DNA from: Pocillopora verrucosa
Lineage: Eukaryota > Cnidaria > Anthozoa > Scleractinia > Pocilloporidae
Assembly: GCF_036669915.1 (NCBI RefSeq)
Contig: NC_089319.1
Coordinates: 16,988,012 to 17,052,011 of the forward strand
Length of the DNA stretch: 64,000 bases
Direction: 5' to 3'
Part shown: in pieces, positions 1 through 11,178 of the stretch
Numbering within the stretch: the first letter of the stretch is position 1
Layout: every line of letters starts with the position of its first letter
Notes under the pieces: model-generated
Told to the model about the DNA's origin: nothing
Database searches by the model: none
What the model saw: the letters and a program-made list of their open reading frames with translations, nothing else
Translations under genes and position numbers: made by a program

Positions 1-171
1 TTCTCCATACTGTTCTCTGTATATTTCCTATCCTGCTGATAAGGAGAATGTGTTTAACAATCAAGAGCTTCTTTAGTTGTTGATCATTTCCTTTATTCTC
101 ATGACCATGATTCAGAAGTGATATTGTGAGGAGAAATTAGATGCTGGTCACTCTAAAGGTCAAAGAGTTAA
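1..171 (+). repeat. MITE family B copy, cut by window edge
   Basis: This is the first of about eight copies of a ~200 bp interspersed repeat (called family B here). Shared blocks are a 'TTCTCCA.ACTGTTCT' start, a central 'AAGGAGAAT.TGTTTAA' block, 'CATTTCCTTTATTCTCATGA' and an end like 'GAGAAATTAGATGCTGGTCA' before a TTAA. Other copies lie near 2940, 4508, 4708, 20272, 35640, 39742 and 58279. It has no coding capacity. The TTAA ends and CCCTTT-like termini of the better copies suggest a piggyBac-type non-autonomous element; this is inference. Confidence 0.7.
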
Positions 172-2577
172 GCAGCCGACTCAACCCTTGTGTTTCCAGA
201 GGGTTTCTTGAACGGGAAACATCATCCATTTCTGGGTGACGTGCTTCTTTAAATTACAAACATAGCAAAGATAGTCTCGCATCATAATTGTGATCAAGCT
301 TTCCTACTTAGTTCAAGTAATTTAACACCAGCAGAGTGACGTATCCTGCTAGTTAAGCTTCCTGTTGCTAGTAAAAGTACAGTGATGTCTGGATTAGTTT
401 TTAGGTGCTTTAGTTATTACTCAGTAATTCAGATCAGTTGTTCTGTTACTCAGCTTGCTAGCACATATACATCAATTGTATTTGCCTTGTAAGCATCTAT
501 CTGGGTTTTCTTCCAGATGGCCTTTTGAATTTTTGTTTTGTTGATATTATGTTTGATTATTCTTTTATTATTAGCTTAAACGTATCAAATAAGAGTTGTG
601 TATTTGTGAAAATATTAGTTGTTAAGTAATCTTGTAACGATATAGACTGTCTTTGTCCCAAACATTAATTGCTTGGTGACTTTGTGTTATGGGTTAGAGA
701 TTTTACATTCATTTGATTTAGAAATTTTAGTTTGTAAAAACAAATTTCTGCTATCAAGAAAGACCTACCACACTGTCAGAAGTCTCTGGGATGTTAACAG
801 ACTTAATGCACACTTCCACTCCTGCCGTCTGAAAACGAGTTACAAACATTTGATTTTTATGTGAAGTGAAAAAAAGGATGACCAAAATTTCATTTGGTGC
901 AATTTTATTAGGGTGCAGTCTGTATATGATACAGACTCAGCCACAGTTTGAAGCTTATCTTAGTTTTCAACCCAGAGTCTAGCCAGAAAACAACAGAATA
1001 AGGAAGAAAACTGGCCACAGCACACAGGTTTTCCCTGCTCCCTAAAGGAGGATCAGCTACAAAAGGAATTGGTGGGAAGTAAACAAGATGGACTATTCTT
1101 GAAAGACCTTCTTCCTTGTTCCTTAGGTGCCCAATCTTCATAAATTTCATCTGCATCAAGAAATAATCAATCCCTTGATACCAATTTTACTCAAATAATC
1201 TATGCAGCCCCCTATTCCTTGCCCAACACAATATTCATGGGACTCGTGAGGTTCAAGTAATCAAATTCTCACAAGACCAGATAACCCCCGAGCTTACATA
1301 TAACTTGAGAGATATATCGTCATGAATAAAGCCTTTTTGGTGAATCATGATCCTCTTATAACAAAACTATAGAGAAAGCTTACCATTGTATAATTTTTCG
1401 GAAAGTGTGTACCATCGCTGTGAAATGTTTGTGTTAGGGCACTCTTACCCACACATGGGTCACCTGAAACACAGATATAAAATATATTTTATTGGCAGGA
1501 ATCAGCTCACAAACCGTTCCTTTCGATGTAGCTGTAATGTTACTGTACACCACATCGACAAAGATACAATGACCAACGATATAAGCACACGCTTTGAATT
1601 AATAACATGAATATAAAAAGGCGTTGGGTGCTAAGATAAAGCAAAGCTTCGTCAATTCAAAGCTAAATCTATATTTTCACCTGCAAAAATTACTTGGGCT
1701 CGAAGAACCACCATTTTGTTTTCTGCGAGCCAGCGCTATGTGTAGCGGAAGTCAGCTGGTTACCGGGACGACGTCTTGTAATCAGAAATACCTGAAGTGA
1801 CTTTTAGTTTTTCGACCAAACAATCGGTAGTTTACTATGAATTTATTTGCCATAGAATCCACTTGAGGTTCTAGATTGTCCACTTAGCAAAAATTTTGGA
1901 TGGCAAGCATTTATTTGCCTCCGATCGCTCGTAAAAAGAAGGTAGACGGCTACCCACGGTGAGTTTGACTTCGAACGCTTCTCTTCTAAATATTTAATAT
2001 ATTTAGGGTAAAATCTTCTCGGATTCTTAAGGTAAATAGAACTGTTTGTGGTCTGGTAATTGACCATTCATCTTCAATTAGGAAAGTGTTACTTTTAGAT
2101 CTCAAGTTGTCGTTGAAAGGGAAGGGAAAGCATACAGGTCTATTCTGGCGCCACCGCGCGCCTTTCGATTCTCCTAGTGCTGTATCCTAACAAATTGAGG
2201 TTTTTCATTTAACCTGCAAGGGCCTGTGCAATGAAATCGTAAACATGACAATATTCAACAGTCGTAGTCACATAAAACGCCTTTAGTTCTTAAAAATATC
2301 CTCTATGATGTGAAACCCAGGCTTTATTCCAGTTGTAATTCTCTACCTAATTTCGCACAGGTCATGCTAATTAATTAATCCTATTCATTTTTTTGTCTTA
2401 ATTATTTCGAAATACCGGCTGGACTTTCTATTTTGCTGATAGAATAGAATGTGGAAATATTTTAAGTTGTCTTGTCGCAGTGTTAAGGGGTGCGAGTCCA
2501 CTTCGCTGTTGCTTTTCATTTCGATCGAGTAGAATTTTGGATAAATTTCCTGTTGTGTAAGAAAGAGGTTGCTAACG
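172..2577. other. Non-coding stretch, no supported gene
   Basis: I see no ORF with coding character here. The ORFs present (63-83 codons) have no recognisable motif and no convincing splice sites. A GC-richer patch near 2145-2165 and an ATG at 2578 followed by a good donor (GGTGAGT at 2605/2606) could mark the promoter and first exon of the plus-strand gene whose last exon is at 3214. The splice phase does not fit directly, so at least one intervening exon would be needed. Confidence 0.4.
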
Positions 2578-2939
2578 ATGGCAAAAATTGTTCCAAAATT
2601 CTTGGGTGAGTTTGTGCTTCTTGGCCTAAAAATTTCCAGGCCGTTTTCTTTGTACTTATATCTTAATCTGACACTTGTCTGGAGGTAATAATTATAAAAA
2701 TAAAAATAATGAAATAAATAATAAAGTAACGATCGTTAACAGCAGAATTTACAATAATGATTATAGTTATGATGCTAAGATCTACCTCAAACAGAAAGAT
2801 CAGTGGAGATACCATTTGGTACAAAATTTTTCATAAAAAGATGTAAGTTAAAAGCTGTGGAATAGCTATATACTATTAATTTTGATAATAAGATAATTAT
2901 CTAAAAACTTTATTTTCCACATATCATCTTTGGCACTGG

Positions 2940-3145
2940 TAATCCTGTACATCCTAACATTAGAATTATCATTCTCCACACTGTTTTTTTTAAATTTATA
3001 GTACTGACATGGAGAATTTGTTTGACAAATGAGAACTTCCAAAATTGATGATTATTTTCATTATTCTCATGACCTTTACATCTGATTCATTAGTGATACT
3101 GTGAGGAGAAATGAGAAGCAGTAACTCTTAGGGGTATAAGGGTCA
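2940..3145 (+). repeat. MITE family B, degraded copy
   Basis: This matches the family B blocks: 'ATTCTCCACACTGTT', 'GGAGAATTTGTTTGACAA', 'CATTATTCTCATGACCTT' and 'GTGAGGAGAAATGAGAAGCA'. It lies just upstream of the 3214 exon, probably in the preceding intron. Its TTAA ends are no longer intact. Confidence 0.65.
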
Positions 3146-3213
3146 TTGGTGTGTTATGCTTATATTTGGGTACGACCTTTGTTTACAATTTAATGATTTT
3201 ATTCTATTTGCAG

Positions 3214-3937
3214 TCATGACACCTCCAGGGTTTTTGCTGATCTGCAAGTTAACTATTCACCTGGTCAAACAAGCTATGATGCACATTATATTGGACATGC
3301 AATTTTATCCCCTCAACAGAGTACAAAGTCTGGTCCAAACAATAAACCTCACCCCACTAATGTGACTTTTTTGCGCCAAAATCCACGATTTATTTGTGAG
3401 CCAATCTGTTATGTGAAGACCAGTGTAGATTCCCCCGTGAAATACCCATCATGGTGGCCAGAAGAATTGCCAGAAAAATCCACCAGGATCCCTCAAAAAA
3501 GCTTTGATTCAACTGCGCGCTCAGATTATCGTCCTCCACCATTCTCCCCTGGAAAGATAACAAGGTACAGCAGTAACCTTGCCCTGCAAGTGGTACCTGC
3601 AGGGGCCTCTGGGATCCTACCTCAAGCTGCATATAAAACAGGACATACAACACCAAAGGTTGTAGAGAAAATCTCTTATGAACATCAGTTTAACTCAAGA
3701 TTGGATCCCAGTCACCCAATAAGAGGGCGTCGACATGGTAGCTTTATATGGAAGGTTGTGTCTGATTTTGGCAGAAAAAATAGGAAAGGTAGCAAGCCTG
3801 TGGAGTATGCATACATGAAAGATGAATCGGCAGATACAGAGACTGCTCAACCTGCCACAGGAAATGCTGAGAATGGGGAGAAAACTGTAGAGGTTAATGA
3901 TCCAGAAGGGACCCTTCCTTCATCTGATGAAAATTGA
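3214..3937 (+). CDS. Terminal coding exon of a Trp/Pro-rich, possibly axonemal protein (partial)
   Basis: The exon starts after a clear acceptor (TATTTGCAG, ending 3213) in phase 2 and runs open for about 240 codons to a TGA at 3935-3937. The protein begins HDTSRVFADLQVNYSPGQ and includes SPVKYPSWWPEELP, SFDSTARSDY and DPSHPIRGRRHGSF. It ends in an acidic Glu/Asp/Thr tail. The S..STARSDY phrase and many Pro/Tyr/Trp turns resemble small ciliary or microtubule-inner proteins of the uncharacterised C2orf73 type; that assignment is from memory and tentative. Upstream exons are unresolved. An ATG at 2578 with a donor at 2605/2606 is a candidate first exon, but it leaves phase 1 and so needs another exon in between. 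Not a shadow: the reading frame has sensible composition and the opposite strand does not. Confidence 0.6.
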
Positions 3938-4215
3938 GTCTTGGCTCAAAATTACAAACTTTAAGTTGTGTGAAGTGACTGAAATTAGAAGCAAATATCT
4001 GACTACATTAAAATGGTATGGTTGTGGTGCCTGTAAAGTATAAAACCTAGTGAAACTCTAATTCTGAACTAAAAATTATTTTATTCCACCCACAACCCTA
4101 AATGTTTTAGGAATCATTTTTTTTCTCTTTTCAATTTTGTACTAGTTTTTATTAAAACTCATACTTGTTCATGCTGTATTTACCAACAATATTTGATAAA
4201 CAGTATATTTTCAGT

Positions 4216-4221
4216 AATAAA
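4216..4221 (+). terminator. Candidate polyadenylation signal
   Basis: An AATAAA hexamer lies about 280 nt after the stop codon of the plus-strand exon at 3214-3937. The site is AT-rich on both sides. No cleavage-site data are available, so use is inferred from position only. Confidence 0.4.
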
Positions 4222-4507
4222 AAGTTGTGAATTAGGTATGGGAAAGAGTTAAACCAAATTTTACCAACAGCCCCTAATTATGAACAACAAACAAAGCTTA
4301 TTATTAAAAATTTTTTCCAGCACAAGCTTTCATAAAGTCAATCTGATTTGAACATGAAAAACTTCAATTTATCACTTGAGCTATTTGCCAGCCAGAGGAA
4401 ATTTTTTTCTGAGGAGAAAATAACAACCAAAATTCCAGGTGAGGAGTTTATCACCAATGCTCAGGGATGTTTTTGTTTCAGGCTGTTACTGAAACTGGGC
4501 TATTAAT

Positions 4508-4918
4508 GAAGCCCTTACACCCTAAGATTAGTTTCCATATTCTCCATACTCCTCTCTATACAGTTCCTTTTGGTACTAGCAAGGAGAATTTGTTTAATAA
4601 TCAAAGCCTCTTAGGTTGACAATCATTTCCTTAATCCTTGTAATCTCAATGAATGAGTCTGCAGTGTTACCATAAGGAGAAAGTAGATGCTGGTCACTCC
4701 TACAGGTTACCTCTTCACACCCTAATGTCAGTATGCAAATTCTCCACACTATTCTTTATACATTTCCTAAGGTGCTGACAAGGAGAATTTGTTTACCAAT
4801 CAAAAGATTCCTTCCCTGGTGACCAATTTCTTTATTCTCATGACCTTGATGTGTGATTCAGAGGTAATGTTGTAGGGAGAAATAAGATGCTAATCACTCC
4901 TAGGGTTTTAAAGGTTAA
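4508..4918 (+). repeat. Two head-to-tail MITE family B copies
   Basis: Two copies lie in tandem in the same orientation, about 4508-4707 and 4708-4918. Each has the 'CACCCTAA' start, a 'CAAGGAGAATTTGTTTA' centre and a 'AGATGCT.... CACTCCTA' end; the second ends in TTAA at 4915-4918. The pairing resembles the tandem pair of family A at 14503-14914. Confidence 0.7.
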
Positions 4919-6422
4919 GGGGTGAAAATGACATTTATACTGAATTTTGAAGTCAACAGGCAACCCAACAAGGACATCTCATTTCATTTTGTTCAGTATT
5001 TCCCAACACCTCATTTGCAAGGTAGAGAAACAGGTCATCCAAACTCCCATATTTAAATATGCCACCTACTTATTTTTAGACCAACAGCTCTCTCCCTTAT
5101 TCCAAGTTGTTAATGCAAAACTCCTTCCTTTGAAAACTGTTCATCTCCTCTGTATTTCAAACCGGAAGCATCGAGTTTGCAAACGTTCATACCTAAAGTA
5201 ATTTGCGCTTATGGTGGTGAGCGCCATTGTAAATATCAGAGCTCCTTTATTTTCAGAAAATTCTAAAAGGTTCGGGGTGATGGTAACTTTGGAGGAGCAG
5301 GGAATTTCTTCCAATCATCAGGCACAGTTCGAAACCCGGAAATGTACAGCGTACAACTGGAGAATGAAATTATTTGATATACATTTGTGTTCTGATTAGA
5401 TGCATTTATCTGACAATGGAAAGGCGCATGAATTCATCTTGAGAGAAAAGCCAAAAGTGAGTTATATTAAGAGAGGTAAACTTCGGCAGCGCCTAACTTA
5501 ATTAAATAGTATACAGCAATAGCCACGCCCAAAATCGGACATGCTCAAGACATATTGAAGGGAAAAGGTTGTTTTATCTAGCCACGAGATTGAAACTGCC
5601 GGCTTAACCCAGATTAAAATGAACGATTAAACATGCGCAAAGTTAAAATGTTTTCCATCGAGAACTTAGTAAAAATCAAACGCCAAGCTCCGGGATAAAA
5701 GCAGTTGGTCGGCCTTGAAAATTCGCGCCATATTTCTTATCCAATCAGATGGACAACAAATACGCATGGGGACCTTAACTCGCGTTTCCCACGCCCGCGG
5801 TAACTTTGACTTCTGCCTTATTCCTTATCAAATGTTCGAAATTCCTCCTCTCCGCTTGGCTGTTTCGTGGTTAGTGTTAATTCGTTTCCGATACACAATT
5901 ACAAAGTCTACAAAGTGCTCTCGCATAGCTATTGTAAACTTTATCACTATTTTTCATTAAGTACTGCCTTTGTTCAAAATATAAAGGTGAGGAAAAGCTT
6001 TCGTCACAGACTTTATTTTCTACTAGATTATTCATCATCGTATGTATCACAATTGTTCAAAGAACTCGAAGGGTTATCAAACTTTAGAATCAAATCCATC
6101 GCCACACCATTGCATTAGTCTAGAATATTACTATCTGCGATGTTTTCACACTTTCACACTGACCATCCGCTTTCAGAGGTCGTCATAAGCGCCGACCTCA
6201 CAATACTGCGAGGAAAAATTTCGACGAAGTAAATATAGAAAGAAAGTGTTTTCGTTCATTTCTGATCTTCTGTATAAAAGAAATTCGCCTTCCGGTGTTC
6301 ATTATACAGATTATACACTTTTTCACACTACTTTGCACATGTCAACAACGATCAAAAAATTTCAGTCCATGTGCTTTAGTTCTTTCATCTGTCTCCAAAA
6401 CTGTTTACAAATTTCGTGGCTT
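4919..6422. other. Intergenic region between the plus-strand exon and the BCCT gene
   Basis: There is no supported gene. The part nearest 6422 is likely the 3' UTR of the minus-strand BCCT gene: a minus-strand AATAAA (TTTATT at 6012-6017) lies about 400 nt past its stop. Around 5735-5830 a CCAATCAGATGG block and nearby GC-rich words look like a worn copy of the CCAAT-rich MITE found elsewhere in the window. Confidence 0.4.
6012..6017 (-). terminator. Candidate polyadenylation signal of the BCCT gene
   Basis: TTTATT on the plus strand reads AATAAA on the gene's strand, about 400 nt past the stop codon. It is supported by position only. Confidence 0.35.
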
Positions 6423-9189
6423 TTACAACGCAGTTGTTACTGATTTATCATCTAAGCCGCCTTCATAACAGGGATTGTCGCTGGCCTTTCCCTGTTCTAC
6501 GTCTTCTGCATTCTTTTTCATTTGATGATGCGATGTGTGTCGATCCATTTGAAAAGCTGCAAACGGGTACAGAAACATCACGACGAAGAAATCCTCTGCC
6601 ATGCTGCCATGTATTCCATCCTCTAATCTCATTCCCGTTCTGATGGCTGTTGCTACACCAAAGAACAAAAAGAGAACTGCCCATCCGACATAAGAGATTC
6701 CTTCTACTGGAATCAACTCTGCTACCATCATGGCAATCCAGGAATAAAATGGCACACCCATGAGGACCATGCGACAGGCCAAGGCTAAGGGGCTAATGCC
6801 TTTCTTCCTGTCTTCTGCAATGGCTATCACGTACCAGGGAGCAACAATGGCGAGAAAAAGTTTGAAGAAACCTCTACTGGAAGGTCGAGAGATCGGATGG
6901 AACAAAGTCACGTTGAACTGTGGACCGTTTGCATCCAAGTCGCCATCTTCCATTTGAACAGCTCGCCACAATGCCACACACATGAAACACAATAGGATGG
7001 TGTAAGGAAGGCCAACTACAATGGACACTGCTTGTAAGGCGTTCAGAGCATCTGTCCCTCCAGCATACAGCAGAGCAGTTGCGGTAGCACCCTCCGTCAG
7101 GGCCCAAAAGATACGTTGGGGTATGGGGGGGTCGGGATCACCGTTGGCAGAGAGGCAATCTATGACCAGTGAACCACTGTCCGAGCTGGTGACAAAGTAA
7201 AGAATTATACCAATTAAGGACACGATGGACAAGAAGTCTCCAAGGTCACCATACTGGTCCATCAGGTCGAACCACATGTCATTCTTTGGGCGACAGGAGA
7301 GTCGGTAAAAGCCTTGAAATGACTTTGTGGCAGTTTTCCCTCCGAATGGCGACGAGCAGGTGACGTTCGCCAAGGCTGCGTTTCGTTCCATTCTTATCCC
7401 TGCTCCACCGAAAATGGTGAGCCACAGAAAGGTGTAGAAGATAGGTGCAGTGAGGGTAGCATTGATAAATTCTCTGATCGTTCGGCCTCGTGAAATCTTC
7501 GCGATGAACATTCCAACGAAAGGGGACCAAGCAATCCACCAACCCCAGTAGAAGATGGTCCAGTCATTCATCCACTCAGCGGCTTCGAGTTTATCTGGGG
7601 CATTACCGAGTTGTGCAAAAGCATCTGTGTGGAATCCAACCTGTACAACATACTGGAGATAATATCCAATGCTCTGAACATAGAGGTTGAGTAGATACCA
7701 TGTATCATCGTAGAACAAAATAATCAACATCAGCATCATACCGATTACAAAACATAGTTCGCTTAGCCGCCTGATGCCAAGTTTCAAACCACTGATGACA
7801 GATAAAGTTGCACAGGCTGTTACTCCCCAGATGGTGATGATTTGATTAGTAGTACTGAAGGTGATGTTCTTGTTGAGTCGTCTGAAACCAGCGTTGAGCT
7901 GTATGGCACCAAGACCAAGACTGGTGCAGACCCCAAACATGGTGCACACCACTGATAGGATGTCGATGAAGTCGCCAACCCATCCGAATATTCCGTTTCC
8001 AAGTAGAGGATAGAAACAGGATCGCATTGTCATCGGAAGACCCTTTCGGTAGCTGAGGAAGGCTAGGAGAAGTCCAACCACTACGTAGACAATCCATCCG
8101 TGAATTCCCCAGTGAAAGAAAGTGAGGTTCATGGCATCCTGGGCCTGTTGGTTGTCGGAATACCTAACGGAAAGATCAATGTTTGAATATCAGTGGTTCG
8201 TATTTTTGTTTACTTATGACCTCAGGGACCGAGCAAGGGGGTGGGGGGAGGTTGGAGGTCTCTTTTGGGGGAGGGGATCACAAGGTTTTCAGAGGAAAGG
8301 GATGGGGGGGTGGACTGTAGAAAAATGAATGCCAATTAACTGCCAGGAGGGGGGAGGAATTATAGGGATATCACAGAGCCATGTGCAGGAGGGGTCAGAA
8401 TTCAGGTAAGTTTTATCTTTAGTCGTTGGTAAAAGTGATTACGGTGCAAATGAAATGTAATTTGGATTGAACACAGCAAAAAGCGAGGATCATTAATAGA
8501 ATTACTTTTGTCCGAGCAGACGTAAACTGACCTATTCTAGGTTACCACAACCATCGTCTTAAAGTATTGTTATAGTTAAGAGAGGACTTACCTTGCATAA
8601 TATCGATTTCCATAATGTCCAGGTGCATAATGCCAAATGGGCTCCGCTTTTGACAGAGATAAAACAATAGAATAACATAACTCGGTCAACTTCTCTACCT
8701 AATGCTCTTTCGTAAAGCATGGGTCATATTGAAACGATCATCGTACAATGCATGTTTCTGCAGTTAATTTGTCTATTATTTACCTACTCCAAAGTAAAAG
8801 AGACCAATTCCGATACCAGCAGCAAATAACATCGTGAAGTACGTAGCATCGTTGAATTCCGGTTTCTCGTGCGATTTTCCTAGCTTCATTTTGGAATACT
8901 TAGAGAAATAGAGCACAACTATGAACAAAGCCCACGCGTCTTGAGTTCCGATGTAAAGCCAGGTGCATTTCAAAGTTATCCATCTTCGCCATTCGGTCAT
9001 GTCTTCGTTGGCCGCTTTCGCCTCCAATACGCACCATACCACAAAAGCCCAAATAATGAGGGCGGAAAATAGAGAAACAACTGGGTTGAGACGAACACTG
9101 AATGAACAGCTCAGTCGGCCGAGTTGGCAACAAGGAATCTTGAAACGAAACCATCGACATTTCTCTGATGCCCTTTCTTTGACATTCAT
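6423..9189 (-). CDS. BCCT family transporter (betaine/carnitine/choline type)
   Basis: A sodium-coupled plasma-membrane importer of quaternary-ammonium osmolytes is the expected role; the exact substrate cannot be read. The CDS is complement(join(6423..8163, 8592..8646, 8784..9189)), 2202 nt, 733 aa. All junctions are GT-AG and in phase. The start is the ATG at 9189, with an in-frame stop 24 nt upstream. Residues ~33-54 (LNPVVSLFSALIIW) are TM1. The glycine-rich TM3 segment AAGIGIGLFYFG then VAEPIWHY spans exons 1-2. The family signature WTIFYWGWWIAWSPFVG, with the Trp cluster that binds betaine in BetP, is at ~355-371, followed by ISRGRTIREF. Length fits BCCTs (about 500-700 aa) plus a ~60-residue charged C-terminal tail. 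BCCTs are mainly bacterial but also known from cnidarians. Neighbours show no functional link. Confidence 0.95.
8225..8400 (+). repeat. G-rich interspersed repeat in BCCT intron 2
   Basis: A G-run-rich stretch ends in a block 'GCCAATTAACTGCCA' followed by more G-runs and 'GATATCACAGAGCC'. A similar arrangement lies at about 44245-44420 (G-runs, then 'ACCAATTAACTGCCA', then 'AACGCAGCC'), so this is a dispersed element and not simple low complexity. No ORF is supported. Confidence 0.5.
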
Positions 9190-9516
9190 TCTGCGATTTT
9201 CCTCTTGAGTTTAAATTAAGTATGTTATGCGCATTTTTATTTATAAGCAGCGAGGATCATAAGAGTATTGCAACACAGGCATTTTTGTGAAAGTTATTAC
9301 AAGCAATAACTGGTTGATATTGCAGAAATTACCATTTCAATGTAAATCTCGGCACCTAAGACAAATGGAAAATCAATTCTCTTACACAGTTCTACTAGCA
9401 ATTGACGAAAGAAATATTCCGTCCAGTTGGAAAGTGATGACATTCCGATGTCTTACCTTCTATCTAACCTTGAGTCACATGCCTGTCGAAACAGGAGATC
9501 CATGCGCCAGTGATTG

Positions 9517-10084
9517 TTACGGAGCCCAATAAATGCCATCTCGTATTTCTTATCAACTTTTTTTTTTCACGACGTCAACTTTTTTACGCGCCTATAACTT
9601 TTATTCACGACTTCAACCTTTTTTTCGCGACTTTGGCTTTTTTTCACGACTTCAACTTTTTTCCATGACTTCAACATCCCGGCACGACTTTAACTTTGCG
9701 GTACGACATAAACATTCCGCCACGACTTTAATTTCCCGGAACTACTTTCTCTGGTCTGTTATTCAACAGTACCTACAAATGTTTACCTTAGGATTGAAGG
9801 TCACCTTGTCCAAATTTTATGGGCAATAAGCTTTAGTATAATTTTTTTAAGTTTTGTGACGGTTAAGAAAGAATCAAAGCCAAAGGGATTATTCTAGTAT
9901 TATAGTTATTCTATTGAAGGTAAGGCCAAGAGAAAGTCGTGCCAAGAAAAATGGCGCGGCGGAAAATTAAAGTCGTGCCGGAATGTTGAAGTCATGAAAA
10001 AAAGTTGAAGTCGGGAAAAAAAGTTGAAGTCGTGAAAAAAAAAGTCGACGAGAAATACGAGATGGCACTAACTGGGCTCCGTAC
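9517..10084. mobile_element. Fold-back element with ~130-230 bp inverted terminal repeats
   Basis: The left arm (9517-~9745) begins TACGGAGCCCAATAAATG then CCATCTCGTATTTCT and continues as imperfect ~20 bp tandem units of the form CACGACTTCAACTTTTTTT. The right arm (~9945-10084) is the inverse: units GAAGTCGTGAAAAAAAGTTG, then AGAAATACGAGATGGCA and GGGCTCCGTA. The middle (~9745-9945) is unique and has no ORF of note. Terminal inverted repeats built from internal tandem units are the hallmark of fold-back transposons. ORFs called inside it are repeat artefacts. A target duplication is not obvious. Confidence 0.75.
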
Positions 10085-11178
10085 TTGCACTTGTACTTCG
10101 ATTGACAGGTAACAAGAGAAAACAGTGGGACAGAGGAGGCGCTTGCCAGTCTCTCGATGGGAAGTGGTTTTTTTCGAGACGTCCGCATAATAGTGAACAT
10201 CTATCTGCTGAAATTTCTTTGCATGATTCAAAGTTAATTTCAATCAGGCGGAGGCTTTTTCTCAGGGCTATAAGGAACACGAAACTTGAAACGAAACGTA
10301 GCTCGTGAAGCCACTCTCTAACAAACTTTTGAATAAGCGAAACACAACTCTGGCTTTCTAAGAAATATCAGAAAACCACGATGTGGACGTCTGAGGAAAC
10401 AGAATTCCCTTCCTGCTCGCAACTAAAAACAACTTCAGTGGAATCGACATTTCGCGGCCGACGCAATGATTTTCTCTCTCTGTCCCCTTATTTTCTCCTG
10501 TGACTACGTATTCCAGTAGGGAAAGTGACTGATTAATAACCTATAGGAACATCAATAGCGGGGTTAAAGAAAAAAGTTTACAATGAAGACAAGAATCCCA
10601 CAGTAAGTCTAAGAAATATATATATATTTATTTTTGGACACTATCGAAGTGCCACATTGTAAGCATTAGCACAATAAATTCTCCCGTTAATTTTCTAGCA
10701 GGCCTTTACCCAAAAACAGCAACACATACTCTTAAAAATATCAATTGGAGACTATTTTTTGGTTCTGTACAAGATAAATAACGGCATTTTCAACCTCGTT
10801 ATCGGTCCTCTCAGTTTCATGATCAAACTTGGAGACTTGGCCGGGGTGCAAGAGAGGAAAAACGAAAGAGAAACAAAGAAACGTCGAGGACTGTAGAATG
10901 TTGAGTATGCCAAAATGTAGGTTATGATTCCTTAATGAATATATACAATTATACAATTTGCACTAGAAAGATATTGAGGTTAAAATTGATGTGGGGATAA
11001 AACTATTGAACCGATAGATAGGTATTTTCGACACACATGCACTAAAATATAATTTTGCTTGGATTCGTCGATGTGATCGCACAATTTAAAAATGCGAGAC
11101 TCGTAAACAAAAGATTCAAGCCATAGTAAAGAGCAGAGATAAAGAAACGGGCGCAAAATACTAGCCACAAAGGCAAGT
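10085..11178. other. Likely 3' UTR and flank of cyclin F
   Basis: No ORF is supported. A minus-strand AATAAA (TTTATT at 10627-10632) lies about 550 nt past the cyclin F stop, in an AT-rich context, and would make roughly 10630-11178 the 3' UTR. The rest up to the fold-back element is unremarkable single-copy-looking DNA. Confidence 0.4.
10627..10632 (-). terminator. Candidate polyadenylation signal of cyclin F
   Basis: It reads AATAAA on the minus strand, about 550 nt beyond the cyclin F stop codon. It is inferred from position only. Confidence 0.35.

Noticed and set aside
9533-10243. Several 70-98 codon ORFs with TTSTF repeats
   Set aside because: They read the tandem units of the fold-back element in both directions.
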